64,000 bases of DNA from Azonexus sp. (GCA_017983755.1 JAGOAU010000006.1:1-64000); one strand, 5' to 3'; positions 22,943 to 32,731 are shown, numbered from the stretch's first letter. Numbers and translations: made by a program. The notes: generated from the letters alone by a model not told the origin.

Positions 22943-25357
22943 ATGTCGAACCCCAACACGCTCCCGGAAACCGTTGAACTGCCGTTGCTGCCGCTGCGCG
23001 ATGTCGTCGTCTTCCCCCACATGGTCATCCCGCTCTTCGTGGGTCGTCCGAAATCGATCAAGGCCCTCGAAATGGCCATGGAAGCCGGCAAGAACATCCT
23101 GCTGCTGGCCCAGAAATCGGCAGCCAAGGACGAACCGGAACCGGAAGACCTCTATCGCATCGGCTGCATGGCCAACATCCTGCAAATGCTCAAGCTGCCG
23201 GATGGCACCGTCAAGGTACTGGTCGAAGGGACGCAACGCGCCCGCGTCGAGGCCATCGAGGTACAGTCCTCGGTCTTCATGGCGACCGCTGTCCCGCTGC
23301 CGCAACCGGGTGTCGAGGACCACGAGATCGAGGCCATGCGCCGCGCTGTGGTCGCCCAGTTCGACCAGTTCGTCAAACTGAACAAGAAGATTCCGCCGGA
23401 AGTCCTCTCTTCCATCGCCGGCATCGAGGATGCCGGTCGCCTGGCCGACACCATCGCCGCCCACTTGCCTCTCAAGCTGGAGCAGAAGCAGGAAGTGCTG
23501 GAAATGGAAAGCATCCGCGACCGCATCGATCGCCTGCTCTCCCAACTCGAATCAGAAATCGACATCCTGCAGGTCGAAAAGCGCATCCGTGGCCGCGTCA
23601 AGCGCCAGATGGAAAAAAGCCAGCGCGAGTACTACCTGAATGAGCAGGTCAAAGCGATCCAGAAGGAACTCGGCGAAGGTGAAGAAGGTGCCGACCTCGA
23701 GGAACTGGACAAGAAGATCAAGGCCGCCGGCATGAGCAAGGAAGGCTTGGCCAAGGCCCAGAGCGAGCTCAAGAAGCTGCGCCTGATGTCGCCGATGTCG
23801 GCTGAAGCTACTGTCGTCCGCAACTTCATCGAGACGCTGGTTGGCCTGCCGTGGCGCAAGAAAACGCGCATCAGCAAGGATCTGCGCGAAGCCGAAAAGG
23901 TGCTGGACACCGATCATTACGGCCTGGAAAAGGTCAAGGAGCGCATTGTCGAATACCTCGCCGTGCAGCAGCGCGTCGACAAGGTCAAGGCGCCGATCCT
24001 GTGCCTCGTCGGCCCTCCCGGCGTCGGCAAGACCTCCCTAGGCCAGTCGATCGCCAAGGCGACCAATCGCAAATTTGTGCGCATGGCGCTCGGCGGCGTG
24101 CGTGATGAAGCCGAAATTCGCGGCCATCGCCGCACCTATATCGGCTCGATGCCGGGCAAGATTCTGCAGAGCCTGACCAAGGTTGGCGTGCGCAACCCGC
24201 TGTTCCTGCTCGACGAAGTCGACAAGCTCGGCCAGGATTTCCGCGGCGACCCGTCGTCCGCCTTGCTCGAAGTGCTCGACCCGGAACAGAACCATACCTT
24301 CCAGGACCACTACGTCGAAGTCGACTTCGACCTCTCGGACGTGATGTTCGTGGCGACCGCCAACACGATGAACATCCCGGCGCCGTTGCTCGACCGGATG
24401 GAAGTCATCCGCCTCTCGGGCTACACGGAAGACGAGAAGGTCAATATCGCCATGCGCTACCTGCTGCCAAAGCAGATCAAAAACAACGGCCTGAAGAAGA
24501 CCGAGGTTGCTGTCGCAGACAGCGCTGTCCGTGACATCGTCCGCTACTACACCCGCGAGGCCGGCGTACGGGCTCTGGAACGTGAAATCTCGAAGATCTG
24601 CCGAAAGGTCGTCAAGACGCTGGTGTTGAAGAAGCGCGATACGAAGATTGCGGTCAACGCCCGCAATCTCGACAAATTCCTCGGCGTCCGTCGCTACACC
24701 TTCGGCATGGCAGAGAAGGAAAACCAGATCGGCCAGGTTACCGGCTTGGCATGGACGGAAGTCGGCGGCGAACTGCTGACCATTGAATGTGCCAACATGC
24801 CGGGCAAGGGCAACATCCTGCGTACCGGCTCGCTGGGTGACGTGATGAAGGAATCGGTCGAAGCCGCCCGTTCGGTCGTGCGTGCCCGTGCGCATCGCCT
24901 TGGTATCAAGGACGAAGCCTTCGAGAAAACCGACATCCACATCCACGTGCCGGAAGGCGCCACGCCGAAGGATGGCCCGTCCGCCGGTATCGCCATGACG
25001 ACAGCTTTGGTATCCGCCTACACCGGGATTCCTGTTCGCTGCGATGTCTGCATGACCGGCGAGATCACCCTGCGCGGCGAAGTGCTGGCTATCGGCGGCC
25101 TCAAGGAGAAACTGCTGGCCGCCGTGCGCGGTGGTTTGAAGATTGCGCTGATTCCGGAAGAGAACGTCAAGGATCTCACCGAGATTCCGGACAACATCAA
25201 GAACAAGATCGAGATCGTGCCGGTCAAGTGGATCGACCAGGTGCTGGAACGGGCGCTCGAGCGCAAACCTGAGGCACTGCCGGAGCAGGCGGGGGAAAAT
25301 GCCGGCGCCGCAACCGTCGCCGAGAACACACCTGCACAAGTCCTTCTTACCCATTGA
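22943..25357 (+). CDS. lon: ATP-dependent protease Lon (La)
   Basis: 804 residues: N-terminal LON substrate domain ([20 protein letters not shown]), a coiled-coil region around 190-270, AAA+ module with [12 protein letters not shown] and [10 protein letters not shown], and the C-terminal protease with catalytic Ser in [11 protein letters not shown] and Lys in [10 protein letters not shown]. It degrades misfolded and regulatory proteins. The length matches the family (about 780-810). The own sigma-32-like promoter upstream suggests heat induction independent of clpPX. Confidence 0.97.
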   Translation: MSNPNTLPETVELPLLPLRDVVVFPHMVIPLFVGRPKSIKALEMAMEAGKNILLLAQKSAAKDEPEPEDLYRIGCMANILQMLKLPDGTVKVLVEGTQRARVEAIEVQSSVFMATAVPLPQPGVEDHEIEAMRRAVVAQFDQFVKLNKKIPPEVLSSIAGIEDAGRLADTIAAHLPLKLEQKQEVLEMESIRDRIDRLLSQLESEIDILQVEKRIRGRVKRQMEKSQREYYLNEQVKAIQKELGEGEEGADLEELDKKIKAAGMSKEGLAKAQSELKKLRLMSPMSAEATVVRNFIETLVGLPWRKKTRISKDLREAEKVLDTDHYGLEKVKERIVEYLAVQQRVDKVKAPILCLVGPPGVGKTSLGQSIAKATNRKFVRMALGGVRDEAEIRGHRRTYIGSMPGKILQSLTKVGVRNPLFLLDEVDKLGQDFRGDPSSALLEVLDPEQNHTFQDHYVEVDFDLSDVMFVATANTMNIPAPLLDRMEVIRLSGYTEDEKVNIAMRYLLPKQIKNNGLKKTEVAVADSAVRDIVRYYTREAGVRALEREISKICRKVVKTLVLKKRDTKIAVNARNLDKFLGVRRYTFGMAEKENQIGQVTGLAWTEVGGELLTIECANMPGKGNILRTGSLGDVMKESVEAARSVVRARAHRLGIKDEAFEKTDIHIHVPEGATPKDGPSAGIAMTTALVSAYTGIPVRCDVCMTGEITLRGEVLAIGGLKEKLLAAVRGGLKIALIPEENVKDLTEIPDNIKNKIEIVPVKWIDQVLERALERKPEALPEQAGENAGAATVAENTPAQVLLTH

Positions 25358-25366
25358 TTTAGAAGG

Positions 25367-25400
25367 GAAGCATGCCGTCGTATTAGCGATGGCATGCTTC
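25367..25400 (+). terminator. hairpin after lon
   Basis: A 14-bp stem with one G-T pair (GAAGCATGCCGTCG / CGATGGCATGCTTC), 6-nt loop, 9 bp after the lon stop. No U-tract follows, so termination is uncertain. Confidence 0.5.
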
Positions 25401-25439
25401 ACGCCTCTGCCAGGCTTGGGCAAATCCCCCAGAATCCCC

Positions 25440-25469
25440 TTGACACAAGGATTTCAGCAGAGATATAAA
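25440..25469 (+). promoter_or_regulatory. sigma-70 promoter of hupB
   Basis: TTGACA (25440-25445), an 18-bp spacer and TATAAA (25464-25469) form a strong housekeeping promoter about 50 bp before the HU start. Confidence 0.7.
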
Positions 25470-25521
25470 TCCGTCCTCAAGAAAATTTCGTCGTCTTACC
25501 TATCCACCAAAGGGGGATCCA

Positions 25522-25794
25522 ATGAACAAAACCGACCTGATCGAATCGATCGCAACTTCCGCTGAAATCTCCAAGGCCGCTGCCGCCCGCGCCCTTGACG
25601 CCACCGTCGAATCGATCAAATCCGCCCTGAAGGCCGGCGACAGCGTCAGCCTGATCGGTTTCGGCACTTTTGCCGTTGGCGAGCGCGCCGCCCGTACCGG
25701 CCGCAACCCGCGCACCGGCAAGTCCCTGAACATCAAGGCCGCCAAGGTGCCAAAGTTCCGCCCCGGCAAGGCACTCAAGGATGCCGTGAACTAA
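25522..25794 (+). CDS. hupB: DNA-binding protein HU
   Basis: 90 residues, the exact size of HU: N-terminal dimerisation helices ([20 protein letters not shown]), the [18 protein letters not shown] core and the DNA-clasping beta-arm, ending [12 protein letters not shown]. It is a nucleoid architectural protein. GGGGGA precedes the ATG. It follows lon, as in many proteobacteria, and has its own strong promoter. Confidence 0.96.
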   Translation: MNKTDLIESIATSAEISKAAAARALDATVESIKSALKAGDSVSLIGFGTFAVGERAARTGRNPRTGKSLNIKAAKVPKFRPGKALKDAVN

Positions 25795-25802
25795 TTGGAT
25801 AC

Positions 25803-25878
25803 GGGTGCTTAGCTCAGTTGGTAGAGCGTCGCCCTTACAAGGCGAATGTCGGGGGTTCGAGCCCCTCAGCACCCACCA
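25803..25878 (+). tRNA. tRNA-Val (anticodon TAC)
   Basis: 76 nt including encoded CCA. Acceptor GGGTGCT/AGCACCC, D-arm AGCTCAGTTGGTAGAGC, anticodon stem CGCCCTTACAAGGCG with TAC, T-arm GGGGGTTCGAGCCCC. It starts 8 bp after the hupB stop, so it may be co-transcribed with hupB. Confidence 0.96.
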
Positions 25879-25903
25879 GACAGTCCCGAACAGTATTGCC
25901 GGA

Positions 25904-25932
25904 CCCCGCCCCCGAGGCGGGGTTTTTGTTTG
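25904..25932 (+). terminator. intrinsic terminator after tRNA-Val
   Basis: CCCCGCC / GGCGGGG 7-bp stem, CCCGA loop, then TTTTTGTTTG. It ends the hupB-tRNA-Val unit. Confidence 0.9.
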
Positions 25933-26008
25933 TTGGCTTACAACCACGAAGCAGAATCCTCGAACCGGAAATGTACGCCTGCCTTGCCTGAATCTGGATA
26001 CCTTACCT

Positions 26009-26770
26009 TCAGGCCTTTCGCCCGTGCCCGGTGCGGTTCCGGGTCGCCGCCAGGACGCCACGGAGAATATTGACCTCGTCCTTCTCCAGTCGAGTTCGCC
26101 CGAACAGGCGGCGCAACTTCGGCATCAATCGCCCGGGCTGCGCCGGATTGAGAAATCCGGTCTCGGTCATGACCGATTCGAAATGCGCGAACATTCCCTC
26201 GAGTTCATCATGCGTGGCAAGCGGCGAAGCAAAAGGCGTCACCGACTGGTCAGCCGCCGGTGGCGATCCGGCATAGGCTGCCATGCGGATTTCGTAGCAT
26301 AGTAGTTGCACCGCTGCACCAAGATTGAGGGAACTGAAGTCGGGGTTGGTCGGAATTGTCACCGCGGCGTGGCAAAGCTGAATCTCCTCGTTCGAGAGGC
26401 CGACCGTTTCATTGCCGAACACCAGTGCCACCTCGCCCTGCTCCGCTTCTGCCAGCAGGCGTACCACCATCTCCCGCGGCGCTCCCGGCGGCGGACCGAG
26501 GTCACGGTGCCGCGCTGATAGGCCAATCGCCATCACTGTCCCGGCGAGTGCCTCGGTTAGCGAGGCTTGGATTTTTGCCCTTTCCAGGAGGTCGACCGCA
26601 CCAGTCGCCCGCGCATCGGCCTCCGGGTCGGGAAAGGTGCGCGGCGCCACCAGACGCAGGTCCGTCAGACCCATCGTCTTCATGGCGCGAGCCGCCGCAC
26701 CGATATTGCCTGGATGACTTGGCCGACACAGGACGACTCGGATACGGGACAGCAGGAGTTCCGGGTTCAT
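26009..26770 (-). CDS. trmJ: tRNA (Cm32/Um32) methyltransferase TrmJ
   Basis: 253 residues, SpoU-family knotted methyltransferase: an N-terminal IRVVLCRPSHPGNIGAAARA motif, LVFGNETVGLSNEEI (motif 2) near residue 115, SLNLGAAVQLLCYEIR (motif 3) near 140, and the TrmJ-specific C-terminal helical tail. It 2'-O-methylates position 32 of tRNAs. The start is the ATG at 26770 (MNPELLLSRIRV). It is divergent from suhB. Confidence 0.92.
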   Translation of the reverse strand: MNPELLLSRIRVVLCRPSHPGNIGAAARAMKTMGLTDLRLVAPRTFPDPEADARATGAVDLLERAKIQASLTEALAGTVMAIGLSARHRDLGPPPGAPREMVVRLLAEAEQGEVALVFGNETVGLSNEEIQLCHAAVTIPTNPDFSSLNLGAAVQLLCYEIRMAAYAGSPPAADQSVTPFASPLATHDELEGMFAHFESVMTETGFLNPAQPGRLMPKLRRLFGRTRLEKDEVNILRGVLAATRNRTGHGRKA

Positions 26771-26831
26771 AGTAAAATTCGGTCTTTCCAAATAATTCGG
26801 GTGGCCCGTGCCACCCGTTGGTTCTTTAACC

Positions 26832-27644
26832 ATGCATCCAGCACTGAATATCGCCATCAAGGCGGCGCGCCGCGCCGGCCAGATCATCAACCGCGCCTCC
26901 AACGACCTCGATCTGCTCAAGGTCAGCACGAAGCAGCCGAACGATTTCGTTACCGAAGTTGACCAGGCTGCCGAAGCCGCCATCATCGCAACGCTGCAGG
27001 AAGCCTATCCGCAGTACGGGATTCTAGCAGAGGAGTCCGGCGAGACTGCTGGCAAGGGCAGGAGCGACAGCGAATACCAGTGGATCATCGACCCGCTCGA
27101 CGGCACCACCAACTTCATCCACGGCATGCCTCAATACGCGGTTTCGATTGCCTTGGCGAAGGCTGGTGTGGTGGAACAGGCAGTCATCTTCGACCCCAAC
27201 CGCAACGAACTATTCACCGCCAGCAAAGGCGGCGGCGCCTTCCTCAACGAACGCCGCATCCGTGTTTCACGGCGCCTGAAGTTGCAGGATTCGCTGCTCG
27301 GTACCGGCTTCCCTTACCGCAGCTTCGACTTGGTCGATACCTATCTTGCCATCTTCAAGGAACTGACCCAGAAGACAGCTGGCCAGCGCCGTCCTGGCGC
27401 TGCATCGCTCGATTTGGCCTATGTTGCCTGCGGGCGCTATGACGGCTTCTGGGAATTCGGATTGGCACCGTGGGACATGGCAGCCGGCGCCCTGATGATC
27501 TCCGAGGCCGGCGGCCTGGTGAGCGACGTGCGCGGCGAAGCGAGCTATCTGACGAGCGGCAATGTCGTCGCCGGCACACCGAAAGTCTTTGCACCGCTGC
27601 TCAACATCATTCAGGAAAAATTGCCGGATTCGCTCCGCGGCTGA
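26832..27644 (+). CDS. suhB: inositol-1-monophosphatase family protein SuhB
   Basis: 270 residues with both IMPase signatures: [17 protein letters not shown] near residue 84 (metal ligands) and [15 protein letters not shown] near 213, plus LAEESGE. It hydrolyses inositol phosphates. In E. coli SuhB also acts in rRNA antitermination with Nus factors. I start at [16 protein letters not shown]; the upstream in-frame ATG (26808) adds eight residues. Confidence 0.93.
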   Translation: MHPALNIAIKAARRAGQIINRASNDLDLLKVSTKQPNDFVTEVDQAAEAAIIATLQEAYPQYGILAEESGETAGKGRSDSEYQWIIDPLDGTTNFIHGMPQYAVSIALAKAGVVEQAVIFDPNRNELFTASKGGGAFLNERRIRVSRRLKLQDSLLGTGFPYRSFDLVDTYLAIFKELTQKTAGQRRPGAASLDLAYVACGRYDGFWEFGLAPWDMAAGALMISEAGGLVSDVRGEASYLTSGNVVAGTPKVFAPLLNIIQEKLPDSLRG

Positions 27645-27660
27645 TCGCGGCAAACCGGAC

Positions 27661-27706
27661 CCGGGGCGTAGCCCCGGTACGATGATCCCTGCCACCCGGG
27701 CAGGGA
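27661..27706. terminator. paired hairpins between convergent suhB and phaR
   Basis: CCGGGGC-GTA-GCCCCGG (27661-27677) and TCCCTGCC-N5-GGCAGGGA (27686-27706) fill the 72-bp convergent gap. On the minus strand the second hairpin is preceded by a T-run rather than followed by one. Neither has a proper U-tract, so this is a weak call. Confidence 0.4.
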
Positions 27707-27716
27707 AAACGACTGC

Positions 27717-28271
27717 TTACTTCTCGGTCTTGTCCGGCGCGTTGTTGTACTGGAAGCCGGTAAACATGTTGCGCGTCTGGCTCTGCAACTGGTCCTGCAT
27801 CTGCTGGAACATCTTCTTCGACTGGTCCATGTAGGCGGCCATCATGCTCTGCATCGCCGGCTGCTGGAAGTTCAGGAACTGGGCCCAGAAATCCGCCTGC
27901 AGGTGGCTGTTGTCGCCGCCATACATCGTCCGCGATTGCTCCTGCAGTTTCTGCTGGAAATCGACGAAGGTCTTCATGTTGTTTTCGAGATATTTGCCGA
28001 GCATGCCCTGCATGGCACTGCCATAGAAGCGGACGAAGCCGGAAAGCAACTCGCTGGAAAACAGTGGTGCGCCACCTGATTCTTCTTCGAGGATGATCTG
28101 CAGGAGAATGCTGCGCGTCAGGTCCTCGCTCGTCTTGGCGTCGAGCACCTTGAAGGTTTCGAACTTGAGGACCAGATCCTTCACATCACCGAGCGTGATG
28201 TATGCACTCGTCTTGGTATCGTAAAGACGGCGATTGGGGTACTTCTTGATCAGGCGTACTTGTTCAGACAT
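27717..28271 (-). CDS. phaR: polyhydroxyalkanoate synthesis repressor PhaR
   Basis: 184 residues. The N-terminal PHB/PHA accumulation regulator DNA-binding domain (VRLIKKYPNRRLYDTKTSAY) is followed by repeated PHB-binding regions (SELLSGFVRFYGSAMQG and similar) and a Gln/Met-rich tail (MFQQMQDQLQSQTRNMF). It senses PHA granules and represses phasin genes. The ATG at 28271 is used because MSEQVRLIKKYPNRR is the family start. It is the last gene of the pha group on this strand. Confidence 0.93.
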   Translation of the reverse strand: MSEQVRLIKKYPNRRLYDTKTSAYITLGDVKDLVLKFETFKVLDAKTSEDLTRSILLQIILEEESGGAPLFSSELLSGFVRFYGSAMQGMLGKYLENNMKTFVDFQQKLQEQSRTMYGGDNSHLQADFWAQFLNFQQPAMQSMMAAYMDQSKKMFQQMQDQLQSQTRNMFTGFQYNNAPDKTEK

Positions 28272-28317
28272 CCAGCGACCCTCGAACGAGTTTGTGTGCA
28301 GCGCACCATTATAGCCC

Positions 28318-28346
28318 AAAAAAACAGGCACCCTGAGGTGCCTGTT
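28318..28346 (-). terminator. intrinsic terminator of the pha reductase gene
   Basis: On the minus strand AACAGGCACC-TCAG-GGTGCCTGTT, a 10-bp stem, followed by a run of T (A run at 28318-28324 on the plus strand). It separates phaB from phaR, so phaR needs its own promoter. Confidence 0.88.
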
Positions 28347-28373
28347 CTTGATGCAGCGCAAAAAGCCTGCAAA

Positions 28374-29117
28374 TTACTGGTAGTACAGGCCGCCGTTGAT
28401 GTTGATCGTCGCGCCGGTGGTGAAACCGGAGAGATCGTTCGACAGATAGGCACAGGCGTAGCCAATTTCTTCCGGCTTGGCCAGGCGCTTCATCGGTACG
28501 CCATCAATGATGGTTTGCAGAACTTCCGGCTTGATCGCCATGACCATCTTGGTGGCCACATAGCCCGGGCAGATGGCATTGACGGTTACGCCCTTGGCGG
28601 CCAATTCGGCGGCCAGCGCCTTGGTGAAGCCGATCACACCGGCCTTGGCGGCGGAGTAGTTGGTCTGGCCGGCCTGGCCCTTGACACCGTTGACCGAGGA
28701 GATGTTGATGATGCGACCCCAGCCGCGCTCGGCCATCTTGGCGGAAACCTGCTTGGTCATGTTGAACAGCGAGGTCAGGTTGGTGGCGATCACGGCGTCC
28801 CAGCCGTCACGTTCCATCTTGGCGAACATGCGGTCACGGGTAATGCCGGCATTGTTGATCAGGATGTCGATCGGACCGGCAGCGGCTTCGGCTTCGGCAA
28901 CCATCTTCTGGCAATCTTCCAGCGAGGAAACGTCACCGGCGACGCAGACGAAATCATTGAAACCGGCAGCGGCCATTTCCTTCAGCCACTCTTCCTTGTT
29001 GTCGAACTGCGGGTGATAAGAAGCAACCACCTTGTTGCCGGCCTTGGCCAGTTCCTGACAGATTGCGGTTCCAAGACCGCCCATAGCGCCGGTAACGAGA
29101 GCAACACGTTGAGTCAT
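28374..29117 (-). CDS. phaB: acetoacetyl-CoA reductase PhaB (copy nearest phaR)
   Basis: 247 residues, NADPH-dependent short-chain dehydrogenase reducing acetoacetyl-CoA to (R)-3-hydroxybutyryl-CoA for PHB. Seen: VTGAMGGLGTAI, INNAGITRD, the catalytic ISSVNGVKGQAGQTNYSAAK with Ser/Tyr/Lys, and PGYVATKMV. The ATG at 29117 sits 6 bp after GGAAGGA; the ATG two codons earlier is too close to it. It is a tandem paralogue of the next gene, differing mainly outside the active site. Confidence 0.93.
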   Translation of the reverse strand: MTQRVALVTGAMGGLGTAICQELAKAGNKVVASYHPQFDNKEEWLKEMAAAGFNDFVCVAGDVSSLEDCQKMVAEAEAAAGPIDILINNAGITRDRMFAKMERDGWDAVIATNLTSLFNMTKQVSAKMAERGWGRIINISSVNGVKGQAGQTNYSAAKAGVIGFTKALAAELAAKGVTVNAICPGYVATKMVMAIKPEVLQTIIDGVPMKRLAKPEEIGYACAYLSNDLSGFTTGATININGGLYYQ

Positions 29118-29167
29118 AGTCATTCCTTCCTGTTGTTGATTTGAAGCGGGGTAAAAAAATACGCCGG

Positions 29168-29908
29168 TCAGTACATGTGCTGGCCGCCGTTGATGGAAAT
29201 GTTGGCCCCGGTGACGAACGCTGCTTCATCCGAAGCGAGATAAGCCACGAGGCCGGCGATTTCTTCCGGCTTGCCCAGCCGGTTGACCGGGATTTGCGGA
29301 AGAATCTTCGAATCGAGGATTTCCTGCGGGATGGCGGTCACCATCTTGGTGCCGATATAGCCCGGGGAAATTGTGTTGACCGTAACCCCCTGCCTGGCCA
29401 CTTCGAGCGCCAGCGCCTTGGTGAAGCCGTGCATGCCGGCCTTGGCCGCCGAATAGTTGGTCTGGCCAAAAGCGCCCTTCTGCCCGTTGACCGAGGAAAC
29501 GTTGATGACGCGGCCCCACTTGCGTTCGGTCATGCCATCGAGCACCTGCTTGGTCATGTTGAACACCGAGTCGAGGTTGGTATGGATCACCGCATCCCAG
29601 TCGGCCTTGGTCATCCGCTTGAAGGTCATGTCACGGGTGATGCCGGCATTATTGACCAGCACATCGACCGGACCGACCTCCCTGGTGACGGTATCGACAC
29701 AGGCGCGCGCCGAGTCGAAATCGGTCACGTCACAGGGATAGGCCTTGAAGCCGTAGCCCATGTTGTTCATCGTCTTCAACCATCCCTCGGCCTTGTCGTT
29801 GCCGGGCGAATAGGTGGTAACGACCTTGAAGCCCAGCGCCGCCAGCTTGATGCAGACGGCCTCGCCGAGGCCGCCCATGCCGCCCGTGACCAGTGCAACT
29901 CTCGACAT
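29168..29908 (-). CDS. phaB: acetoacetyl-CoA reductase PhaB paralogue (copy nearest phaC)
   Basis: 246 residues, same SDR type: VTGGMGGLGEAV, VNNAGITRDM, the catalytic VSSVNGQKGAFGQTNYSAAK, PGYIGTKMV and a C-terminal NISINGGQHMY. GGAGGAGGGG precedes the ATG. It lies 27 bp after phaC and about 50 bp before the other copy, so the two were probably produced by tandem duplication and are co-transcribed with phaC. Confidence 0.92.
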   Translation of the reverse strand: MSRVALVTGGMGGLGEAVCIKLAALGFKVVTTYSPGNDKAEGWLKTMNNMGYGFKAYPCDVTDFDSARACVDTVTREVGPVDVLVNNAGITRDMTFKRMTKADWDAVIHTNLDSVFNMTKQVLDGMTERKWGRVINVSSVNGQKGAFGQTNYSAAKAGMHGFTKALALEVARQGVTVNTISPGYIGTKMVTAIPQEILDSKILPQIPVNRLGKPEEIAGLVAYLASDEAAFVTGANISINGGQHMY

Positions 29909-29935
29909 CCTGTCCCCTCCTCCGGAGTTTTTCTG

Positions 29936-31666
29936 TTAAACCGCACGTTCCTTGACGTAACGCCCGGGTGCCGGTTCGATCGGCTTGTACTTGGTATTGC
30001 CCGGTTTGCGCGGTGCCCTGGGTTCGCCAGCCAGCGGCTTCAGCCAGGCTGCCCAATCGGGCCACCAGCTGCCCTTCTTTTCTTCTGCTGCGGTCAACCA
30101 GCCTTCGGCATCGATTTTCACATCGTCATTGACCCAGTAGCTGCGCTTGTTCTTGCTCGCCGGATTGATTACGCCGGCGATATGCCCGGAGGCGCCGAGC
30201 ACGAAGCGCACCTTGCCGCTGAGAATACGCGTGCTCTGGTAGGCCGAGTGCCAAGGCACGATGTGGTCTTCACGGGTGGCCAGCAGATAGACCGGCATGT
30301 CGAGCGTCCCGAGATCGATGCGCTGGCCGCACATTTCCAGCTTGCCCGGCACGCGCAGGCTGTTGTCGTGATACAGGTTGCGCATGTACCAGCAGGCGAA
30401 CGGACCCGGCAGGCTGGTCGAATCGGAGTTCCAGTACAGCAGGTCGAAGGCCTGCGGCTTCTGCCCCTTCAGATAGTTGCCGGTGACGTAGTTCCAGACC
30501 AGGTCGTTGGCGCGCAGGAAGGAGAAGGTGTTCTGCAGGTCGCGCGCCGGCAGCAGGCCGCCCTTGCCGATCGTCGACTCGCGCGCCATCAGGCCGTTCT
30601 CGTCGATGAACAGGCCGATTTCGCCGGTATCGGAAAAGTCGAGCAGCGTCGTAAGCAGCGTCAGCGAAGAGACGATGTCCTCGCCGCGGCCCTTGAGCAC
30701 GGCCAGCGCCGACGTCAGGATGGTGCCGCCGACGCAGAAGCCGAGCGCATTGACCTGCTTGACCTTGCAGATTTCCTGGGCCACATGCAGCGCGGCGATC
30801 GGGCCGTGTTCCAGATAGTCTTCCCAGGTCAGATGCCCTTGCTCTTCCTTCGGATTGCGCCAGGAAACCAGGAAAACCGTGTTCCCCTGCTCGACCATGA
30901 AGCGGATCAGCGAATTGTCCGGCTGCAGATCCATGATGTAGAACTTGTTGATGCACGGCGGCACCACCACCAGCGGCCGCGTCCCGACTTTCGGCGTCAG
31001 CGGCGCATACTGGATCAGCTGCATCAGATCGTTTTCGTAAACGACCGCCCCTTCGGTCGTCGCGATGTTCTTGCCCACCTCGAACACCGATTCGTCGGTC
31101 ATCGAGATGCGGCCCTTCTCGAAATCCTTGAGCAGGTTGTTGATGCCGTCGGTGATGCTCTGTCCCTTGGTTTCAAGTGCCAGCTTGATGAATTCCGGGT
31201 TGGTAGCCGCGTAGTTGGAAGGCGCCATCGCATCGGCGATCTGGCGCGCCAGGAAACGCATGCGATTGCGCGCCTTGTCGTCGGCAGCGGGAATCAGCTC
31301 GACCATCTCCTTGACGTATTTCGTATTGAGCAGGTAGGCCTGATGCATGTAGTCGTATATCGGGCTCTCGCGCCATTCGGCGGCGGCGAAGCGGCGATCT
31401 CCGGACTCCGGGGCGACCTTGAAGCTTTCTTCCTTGCCCTGCTGCCTGGCCAGCACCGACTGCCAGAGCGACATCTGCTGATCCATGAACTGCTTCTGCA
31501 GGGCGGTCAATGCCTGCGGGTCAGCCGGCGGCGGCGTCGCAGCGACCGGATTGCCGGCCTTGCCGATGAATTCCATGAACTGTTGCGCCATGTCCTGGCC
31601 AGCCTGCATGAACTGCATGGCCGAACCCATGAAAGCGTCTTTATTGCCTGATCCCTGCTGCGTCAT
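29936..31666 (-). CDS. phaC: class I poly(3-hydroxyalkanoate) synthase PhaC
   Basis: 576 residues. It polymerises 3-hydroxyacyl-CoA on the granule surface. The N-terminal PhaC_N domain is followed by an alpha/beta-hydrolase catalytic domain: the modified lipase box GFCVGG (Cys near residue 308), Asp in TREDHIVPWHS (near 465) and His in GASGHIAGVINP (near 495). Length and motifs point to class I (short chain monomers). It heads phaC-phaB-phaB. Confidence 0.95.
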   Translation of the reverse strand: MTQQGSGNKDAFMGSAMQFMQAGQDMAQQFMEFIGKAGNPVAATPPPADPQALTALQKQFMDQQMSLWQSVLARQQGKEESFKVAPESGDRRFAAAEWRESPIYDYMHQAYLLNTKYVKEMVELIPAADDKARNRMRFLARQIADAMAPSNYAATNPEFIKLALETKGQSITDGINNLLKDFEKGRISMTDESVFEVGKNIATTEGAVVYENDLMQLIQYAPLTPKVGTRPLVVVPPCINKFYIMDLQPDNSLIRFMVEQGNTVFLVSWRNPKEEQGHLTWEDYLEHGPIAALHVAQEICKVKQVNALGFCVGGTILTSALAVLKGRGEDIVSSLTLLTTLLDFSDTGEIGLFIDENGLMARESTIGKGGLLPARDLQNTFSFLRANDLVWNYVTGNYLKGQKPQAFDLLYWNSDSTSLPGPFACWYMRNLYHDNSLRVPGKLEMCGQRIDLGTLDMPVYLLATREDHIVPWHSAYQSTRILSGKVRFVLGASGHIAGVINPASKNKRSYWVNDDVKIDAEGWLTAAEEKKGSWWPDWAAWLKPLAGEPRAPRKPGNTKYKPIEPAPGRYVKERAV

Positions 31667-31763
31667 GGCCAGTCTCTTCTCTATTTATAAATCGGGGTTG
31701 AGCTTTTGGATTCTGCATACCCGTCCGAAGGCTGTCAATGGATTTGCATGCATAATTACGCGC

Positions 31764-31994
31764 ATGTACATCATTGCCATCGGCTGGCTCTACGTGACCG
31801 TCCTCGTTGCCCTCAACGAGCCGACTGTCGTGTCCGGCATCATCTCCTTCCTCTTTTACGGCCTGCTGCCCTGCGGGCTACTGCTCTGGATGGCGGGCAG
31901 CAAGGTGCGCCGGCAGCGCCGGCGCCATCAGGAACTACTCGCCGACCAGCGCGCGGACGCCGGCAATCGAGGCGACGCCGAGACCAATCAGTAG
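31764..31994 (+). CDS. small inner-membrane protein, unknown function
   Basis: 76 residues: two hydrophobic helices (MYIIAIGWLYVTVLVAL and VVSGIISFLFYGLLPCGLLL) and a basic then acidic cytoplasmic tail (KVRRQRRRHQE). Similar short proteins with GWLYV and a GLLP turn are common in betaproteobacteria, by my recollection. It is divergent from phaC; its 3' 60 bp overlap the end of the convergent ZIP transporter gene. No function is known to me. Confidence 0.65.
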   Translation: MYIIAIGWLYVTVLVALNEPTVVSGIISFLFYGLLPCGLLLWMAGSKVRRQRRRHQELLADQRADAGNRGDAETNQ

Positions 31995-32702
31995 GATTTG
32001 CTGCAGCGTGGCCTTCAGTTCGGTCCGTTTATGCAGACCGGGGATCAGGTCGGCCACCGCAACATAGATCATGCTGGCCGCCGCCAGCCCGAGCAGCGTC
32101 GGAATCCACTCGGTCAGCTGCGACAGGGCGAAGTAAGCCAGCATGGCGCCGACCAGCGTCGCCAGGCTCGACAGCAGGTTGAAGGCAAGCGCCCGCACGC
32201 GGCTGTAGCCGGAATGCAGAAGAATCAGGTAGTCGCCGACCTCCTGCGGAATCTCGTGGGCGATGATGGCCAGCGCGGTGACGATACCAAGTTGCGTGCT
32301 CTCGAGAAAGGCCGCGGCGATCAGGATGCCATCGACGAAATTGTGGAAGGTGTCGCCGACCAGGATCAGCAGGCCTGAGCGCCCATGATCGTGCGCCGGC
32401 GCCTGTGCGTCATGGGCTTCGCAATGGTCGTGGTGGCAATGCCGCCACAGCACCAGCTTCTCGAGAACGAAGAACACCAGGATGCCGAAGAGGACGGTTG
32501 CCGCCATGCGCTGCGGCTGCCCATGCTCCAGCGCGTGCGGCAGGATTTCCAGGAAAGCGGCCCCCAGCAGCGCGCCGATCGCATAGGAAATCAGCATATT
32601 GACGCGATGCGTGCCGACCGCGAAGGTCATGGCGGCGGCCGCCACGACGCTTATTAAGCCGCCGGCCAGGGCGACGGTGATGATCCAGGAAAGGGTACTC
32701 AC
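31935..32702 (-). CDS. ZIP family divalent metal transporter
   Basis: 255 residues, about eight membrane helices, with a His-rich loop between helices 3 and 4 (RHCHHDHCEAHDAQAPAHDH, near residues 90-110) that likely gathers zinc. The metal-path motifs are HNFVDGILIAAAF (helix 4) and HEIPQEVGDYLIL (helix 5). It imports Zn or another divalent metal into the cytoplasm. The start is a GTG at 32702 (VSTLSWII); no closer start keeps helix 1. Confidence 0.9.
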   Translation of the reverse strand: MSTLSWIITVALAGGLISVVAAAAMTFAVGTHRVNMLISYAIGALLGAAFLEILPHALEHGQPQRMAATVLFGILVFFVLEKLVLWRHCHHDHCEAHDAQAPAHDHGRSGLLILVGDTFHNFVDGILIAAAFLESTQLGIVTALAIIAHEIPQEVGDYLILLHSGYSRVRALAFNLLSSLATLVGAMLAYFALSQLTEWIPTLLGLAAASMIYVAVADLIPGLHKRTELKATLQQILLIGLGVASIAGVRALVGE

Positions 32703-32731
32703 GGGAAACCAGATTCGGGGGAAGGCGCGGA

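Noticed and set aside
29141-31651. 836-codon plus-strand frame opposite phaB and phaC
   Set aside because: Shadow frame over genes with catalytic motifs.
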